A DNA stretch of 9,038 nucleotides, taken from positions 1 to 9,038 of the forward strand of contig JAIRXO010000042.1 in the NCBI GenBank assembly GCA_031268255.1. Direction: 5' to 3'. Position 1 is the first letter of the stretch. Every line of letters starts with the position of its first letter. The notes under the pieces were generated by a model. That model saw only the letters and a program-made list of their open reading frames with translations, did not search any database and was not told the DNA's origin. The position numbers were made by a program, and so were the translations under genes. The DNA is from Spirochaetaceae bacterium. GTDB lineage: Bacteria; Spirochaetota; Spirochaetia; Treponematales; Breznakiellaceae. Shown piece by piece: positions 5,051-9,038 of this stretch.

Positions 5051-7065
5051 CATTCCTCCCCGTTTCCCGGAACAGCCCAGGGTCCGGCGCTGAATCCAAG
5101 CCGGGGCGGCGTAAAGTCCCCGGTCAGGGCTGCCGCGTTTTCGCTCTGGTCCCTGACCGCGAGGCAGAGATCCACAACCCGCCTGAACTGTTCCATAGGC
5201 AAATACGAAGCCTCAACACGCGCGCGGGAGAGCCCCGCGCGGACCAGTTCTCCCATAAAGGGAAGCAGAAAAAGGTCCTTGACCAGGAGTACATGGTTCC
5301 TGCCCCCTGAGGGCCCGGTCCGCGAAGAGTCCTTAAATACAGGATGGCGGAATCCTTTTTCGTCAACCAGGTTCAGCATCGCGGCCCCGTCATCAGCGGG
5401 CGCGCCCTGTCCGCCATCCGCAGTCCTGTCCTGGGTATTGTCAAAAAGATCATGTTCCAGGTACATCACCGTGGGAGAACCAAAGACAATGAGTTCGGCA
5501 TCCCGGTTCCCCGGTTCCAGGGCTTTGAGCAGGGCAAGGGTATCGCCTGACTTTGTTTCAGGGGAAATCGTAAAACCCTCGAGGCCGCAGTCTTTGTAGT
5601 ATTGCCAGGAAAGACTATTTTGAATATTGAGGCCGTAGTCGCCCCTGAGGGCGGGACGGTCCCCGGCGGCGGCAAGACCCCCGCCGGAAACGGCAAGGCC
5701 CCCGAGGCTCGAAATCAAAAGACCGTCAAGGCCGTCAAGTTTCGCAAGGGCAGCCTGAAATTCCTCAAGCTCCTGGTCCAGCATCATGCGGCCCTGGGAG
5801 AGCCAGATTTTTGATTTTCCCCTGTGTTCGATAAGTTCCCTGATCGCCGCTGTCGAAAACGGTTTTTCGGGCAGGAACACTTCGCCTGAAAGGTACACAT
5901 GATCAACGCCCCGCTCAACGCAATACCGCGCCTGGAACATGTTCTGGACCTTGACGGCAAGCTCTACCCTCCCCGCCTCTCCCGCCGCCGGTTTTTGGGC
6001 CTGTTCCGCACGGTCAAGGAAACAGGCGAGTTCCTGCCTTATGGCCTGAATCTTTTCGGCGGAAAGTTCAGGCTCTTCCGCCGCCGTGCTGAAAACTTTT
6101 CCGGTAGAATAAAAAGCGCCTGTCCCTTCCATGCGGCGGTTGATGTTGGAAAGGCCCGGCCTGCCAAAAGCATAGCCGGTGGAAAGATCGCGCTTGCGGT
6201 TTTCGTAAAAAAACCCGCGCTCCCTGAAACGGTCGTAAGAAAGGGGGTCGTCGATATAACGGTCTATGGCATCGCCGTAGGCGTTCACCAGGGGAAGCAG
6301 ATACCCTATCTCGCGCATTCTTCCTTCAATCTTGAAACCGGCAACCCTGTTATGGATGAGTTCGGGGATGTGTTCGTAAAGGTACATGTCCTTTACCGCC
6401 AGGGGAAAACTTGTCGCGTAACGGCGGGACCCGCGTTCAATCTGAAAATCCCAGCGGCAAGGTTTGAGGCAGCGGCCCTGATTCGAGCTTGAACCAAAGA
6501 GCATGCCTGAATACAGGCACTGGCCGCCGTGGGCGACGCACATGTCGCCGTGAACAAAATATTCAAATTCCATGCTGGTCCGGGCGGCAGCGGCGCGCAC
6601 ATAGGAAAGGGGGAGTTCGCGGGAAAGCACCACCCTGCTGAAGCCGTTTTTTTCGAGGTGCTTAACGGTCCCGATGTTGTGGACATTCATCATCACCGAT
6701 CCGTGCATGACCAGGGAAAGGCCGAGCTTTTGCAGCAGTTTGGGAACGGCAAAATCCTGAACCAGTATGGCGTCAGGCTTCAGTTCCGCAAGAAAGGCAA
6801 GGTATTCCTCAAGCCGGGAAAGTTCCCCCTGCCTGTACATATTGTTTACGGTGATATAGGCCCTCTTGCCCTTTTCATGGGCAAGAAGGACGGCATCGGC
6901 AAGTTCTTCACCCGAAAAATTAAAATCCTTCCGGTGAAGGCGCATGTTAAAATGTTTGCCGCCAAAATACACCGCGTCGCAGTTGGCGCTGACAATCTCC
7001 TTAAAGATGGCAAAATTGCCCGCCGGAGCAAGAAGCTCAACGGGCCGGCCGTTAAAATACCGCAT
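5050..7065 (-). CDS. U32-family protein (tRNA/rRNA hydroxylation type), long form
   Basis: U32 proteins are annotated as peptidases, but characterised members such as RlhA and TrhP are prephenate-dependent RNA hydroxylation enzymes carrying an iron-sulfur cluster. The 671-residue length is close to RlhA (about 650) and longer than TrhP (about 450). The N-terminal barrel begins with ELLAPAGN; the U32 signature region EYFVHGDMCVAHGGQC is at 168-183, with four cysteines at 176, 183, 199 and 203 as likely cluster ligands. FKIEGRMR (244-251) is another family block. Residues about 365-640 form a second, related barrel-like half (LNIQNSLSWQYYKDCGLEGFTISPE). The start at 7065 has no visible Shine-Dalgarno but gives the usual family N-terminus, and no in-frame start exists further upstream before a stop. 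It follows the activase gene by 32 bases. RNA target unknown. Confidence 0.88.
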   Translation of the reverse strand: MRYFNGRPVELLAPAGNFAIFKEIVSANCDAVYFGGKHFNMRLHRKDFNFSGEELADAVLLAHEKGKRAYITVNNMYRQGELSRLEEYLAFLAELKPDAILVQDFAVPKLLQKLGLSLVMHGSVMMNVHNIGTVKHLEKNGFSRVVLSRELPLSYVRAAAARTSMEFEYFVHGDMCVAHGGQCLYSGMLFGSSSNQGRCLKPCRWDFQIERGSRRYATSFPLAVKDMYLYEHIPELIHNRVAGFKIEGRMREIGYLLPLVNAYGDAIDRYIDDPLSYDRFRERGFFYENRKRDLSTGYAFGRPGLSNINRRMEGTGAFYSTGKVFSTAAEEPELSAEKIQAIRQELACFLDRAEQAQKPAAGEAGRVELAVKVQNMFQARYCVERGVDHVYLSGEVFLPEKPFSTAAIRELIEHRGKSKIWLSQGRMMLDQELEEFQAALAKLDGLDGLLISSLGGLAVSGGGLAAAGDRPALRGDYGLNIQNSLSWQYYKDCGLEGFTISPETKSGDTLALLKALEPGNRDAELIVFGSPTVMYLEHDLFDNTQDRTADGGQGAPADDGAAMLNLVDEKGFRHPVFKDSSRTGPSGGRNHVLLVKDLFLLPFMGELVRAGLSRARVEASYLPMEQFRRVVDLCLAVRDQSENAAALTGDFTPPRLGFSAGPWAVPGNGEE
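5054..5061 (-). promoter_or_regulatory. Ribosome binding site deciding the aminotransferase start
   Basis: GGGGAGGA on the minus strand is the strongest Shine-Dalgarno in the window and lies inside the 3' end of the U32 gene. Its spacing is too tight for the ATG at 5053 and short but usable for the ATG at 5050. The strong site at an overlapping junction suggests that the aminotransferase can be translated at a high rate independently of upstream coupling. Confidence 0.6.
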
Positions 7066-7097
7066 AGGCGTTACTACAGCAGCTCATGGGGCCATCT

Positions 7098-9038
7098 CTA
7101 ATCGCAGAGCCGGCAGCCCTCGCAGCCGGATGAGGGACAGGCGGGACCGGGGTTTCCCCGGACCGCGGCGAGGGCAAGTTCCCTGTCCCTGCCGCTTTCT
7201 TCCTGCTCAGGCTCCGCGGAGATTTCCGGCGAACCGTCAACCAGTGACGAAAGATCATTGCCGCCCTTAAAGCGGAGCACATTGACCATGAAAATATTAA
7301 GTTTATTGACAATATTAGGCGGAAGCAGGTTTCCGTCAACTTCAACAGAAAGGGTCGGATAGTTCCGCTCTCTGGCCCAGGGGGTAAAGAGGCCCTCAAT
7401 GACCCTGCCTATGAGACAGGCAAAGGGGCTGATATTGACTATGCCCGAATACCCGTTCTCCATGGCCGTGGCCGCAACGCCCGACGACACGGCGATCTCG
7501 GAATTGAGTTCCAGGTTGACAAAGTGCTCCTGGGTATTCTTCATGATCTCGTGCATGTCATGGGGAGTTTCGGGCACAAGGCCGGTCGGGCCGAGTATGG
7601 AGATGACTTTTTTCTCAACCGAATGTTTCCACCACTCCTCGATGCCGAGCTTCTTGAGGTCCCAGTAGGGCCGGGAGAAAAAACGCCTTGAGGGTTTTTC
7701 CAGCTTGATGAGTTTCTTGAGGGCGTATTCGCGGACAAAGTCAAGGTAATGTATCCATTCGGCTATGCCCGAAACCTTGACCACAATGCCCCGCTCGCTC
7801 ATGAGGTCGGTAAGCTCGCCTACGGCAAAATCATCCCGGCGTACATAAATCTCGCCGACAACAAGAACCCTGGGGCACTCGGCGACTTTGCGCTTGAGGG
7901 GAATTTTTTTGACAGCCGCGGCGACACGCCTGAGTTCCTTCCATATTTCCTTGGGCCTGAACTCAACAGCGTCCATGACGCGGCGCCATGACCTTTCGTA
8001 ATCAAGGAGGGCCTCCCGAGGATTTTCGGCAGTGGCCTTGAGGCTGGTCTGAATGTCTTTAAGATAATCGGAAAGCACCAGGCCCTTCCACATTTCCTTG
8101 GCAAAACTCCCTCCCAGCTCGGTGTAGGAATTATCAGCCGAGAGTATAAAGACGACGATATTCTCAAGCCGCATATCCCGGAAAAGATTCTCGTAGTACA
8201 CAAAGTACTGTCCGGTACGGCAGGGCCCCGTGGTGATGGGCACAAAGAGGAGGTACAGTTCATCTTTGCGGTATTTCTCGCTGAATATGAACTGGAGGGC
8301 GCTCCCCAAAACCAGATGACTGGGCACACATTCCTTGCCTGAGGCATGGGAGCGGGCAAGCTGCACGGTCTTGGTGGTGGCCACAGGCAGGGCCTCGGCG
8401 TTTATGCCCATGCTCCGCACCGCCGCCCCCATGTATTCGGTGGAAATGGCCCCCATGTTTGAAAGCAGCACCCTGACCCGCCTGTTCCCCTGAATGGGAA
8501 CATGTTCGCCGGTCTTGACATTGTCAATCCGAAGGTCAAAGCCGCCTGAGCTTTTCTTTTCGCTTACAAAACGCCAGCCGTTATCATAACGCTCGGCTTC
8601 AAGATCAAGTTTCTTTGTCCGGTATCCGTCGATAATGTCCAGAAAAGCCTCGACCCTGGTGTCCACGCCGGCGTCAGCCGAGTGGGAATCCAGTTCCAGT
8701 ACCAGGAAGGGCTTTTGTCCCATGTTCCACTTTATATAATGAAGTATGAATGAATCCGGCGCGCAGGAGAAATTGGTTATGTAGGTGAGGTAAATATTGT
8801 CCTCGTTTTTGAGGAGCCGCGCCGTCTTGACATCCTGCTGTCCGTAGTACCAGTACATGTTTGGAAAAATATCTTCGTTCTCAAAGGGAAGTATATCAAA
8901 GGGAATTATTGAATATCCCCGCGTGGTAAATTTCCTTGGTATGCCCATATTGGCTTCCGGGGTAAAGGCGTTATAGGGCCTGCCCAGAAGGGCGATCACC
9001 GGACGGTCGGCCTTGCGGGCTTCGTCGAGGGCTTCCCT
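7098..9038 (-). CDS. 2-hydroxyacyl-CoA dehydratase activase-type protein, C-terminal part
   Basis: The frame is open to the right edge, so the gene is partial at its 5' end; 646 residues are visible. Family members are usually about 1,400 residues: two BadF/BcrA-type ATPase domains, a DUF2229 segment and a HgdB-like domain. The visible part starts in DUF2229 (LLGRPYNAFTPEANMGIPRK, LELDSHSADAG) and continues into the HgdB-like region (GKECVPSHL, TTGPCRTGQYF, ISPFACLIGRVIEG). Conserved cysteines in NFSCAPDS, KECVPS, GPCRTG and PFACLIG fit iron-sulfur ligation. Such proteins are thought to support ATP-driven electron transfer in anaerobic acyl-CoA chemistry, though the large forms are poorly characterised. 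The ATPase domains lie outside the window. The protein ends with an unusual cysteine cluster at 7104-7139. Confidence 0.9.
   Translation of the reverse strand, partial: REALDEARKADRPVIALLGRPYNAFTPEANMGIPRKFTTRGYSIIPFDILPFENEDIFPNMYWYYGQQDVKTARLLKNEDNIYLTYITNFSCAPDSFILHYIKWNMGQKPFLVLELDSHSADAGVDTRVEAFLDIIDGYRTKKLDLEAERYDNGWRFVSEKKSSGGFDLRIDNVKTGEHVPIQGNRRVRVLLSNMGAISTEYMGAAVRSMGINAEALPVATTKTVQLARSHASGKECVPSHLVLGSALQFIFSEKYRKDELYLLFVPITTGPCRTGQYFVYYENLFRDMRLENIVVFILSADNSYTELGGSFAKEMWKGLVLSDYLKDIQTSLKATAENPREALLDYERSWRRVMDAVEFRPKEIWKELRRVAAAVKKIPLKRKVAECPRVLVVGEIYVRRDDFAVGELTDLMSERGIVVKVSGIAEWIHYLDFVREYALKKLIKLEKPSRRFFSRPYWDLKKLGIEEWWKHSVEKKVISILGPTGLVPETPHDMHEIMKNTQEHFVNLELNSEIAVSSGVAATAMENGYSGIVNISPFACLIGRVIEGLFTPWARERNYPTLSVEVDGNLLPPNIVNKLNIFMVNVLRFKGGNDLSSLVDGSPEISAEPEQEESGRDRELALAAVRGNPGPACPSSGCEGCRLCD

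Noticed and set aside
4823..5599. Plus-strand open frame of 258 codons across the aminotransferase/U32 junction
   Set aside because: It is antisense to two well-supported genes and its product has no recognisable domain.
6529..7101. Plus-strand open frame of 190 codons opposite the U32 N-terminus
   Set aside because: It is antisense to the conserved cysteine region of the U32 gene and has no family features.
8997..8999. GTG as the start of the activase-type gene
   Set aside because: The same frame continues without a stop to the window edge (13 further codons), and the visible part begins in the middle of the known family architecture.

Overview
The window holds six protein-coding genes, all on the minus strand, plus about 390 bases of gene-free, repeat-rich DNA at the left end. 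Reading in the direction of transcription (right to left) they are: the C-terminal part of a large 2-hydroxyacyl-CoA dehydratase activase-type protein (cut by the right edge), a long U32-family 'peptidase' of the tRNA/rRNA hydroxylation type, an AGXT2-like class III aminotransferase, a patatin-like phospholipase, a hemolysin III (PAQR-type) membrane protein, and the ribosome-bound ABC-F protein EttA. I see no rRNA, tRNA, CRISPR array, transposase or integrase.

The first four genes look like one transcription unit. The activase and U32 genes are 32 bases apart, and the next two junctions (U32/aminotransferase and aminotransferase/patatin) overlap by 1-4 bases, which suggests translational coupling. 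The hemolysin III gene follows after about 100 bases that contain a tandem 13-mer with internal dyad symmetry, so it may have its own control. The ettA gene follows after 63 bases containing a small hairpin and a promoter-like pair of hexamers that would place transcription start almost on the ATG.

The left 388 bases, downstream of ettA, carry no convincing gene. They hold two 46-base repeat copies 98 bases apart, whose differences fall mostly in one codon position, and then a run of perfect hairpins at 169-190, 216-242, 258-279 and 292-317, with a 10-base inverted pair at 250-259/355-364. This looks like one or more copies of a dispersed non-coding repeat or a decayed small element, and it is the part of the window least explained by known families.

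The organism is an anaerobic-type bacterium with fairly GC-rich genes. The large activase protein, the long U32 protein and the general style fit a spirochaete of the Treponema group (for example an insect-gut lineage) or a Firmicute. I favour the spirochaete at low to moderate confidence, from general recall and not from a search.

Functionally the genes are a mix: anaerobic radical acyl-CoA chemistry (activase), RNA modification (U32), amino-group transfer, lipid hydrolysis, a membrane receptor-like protein and a translation factor. No single known pathway joins them.
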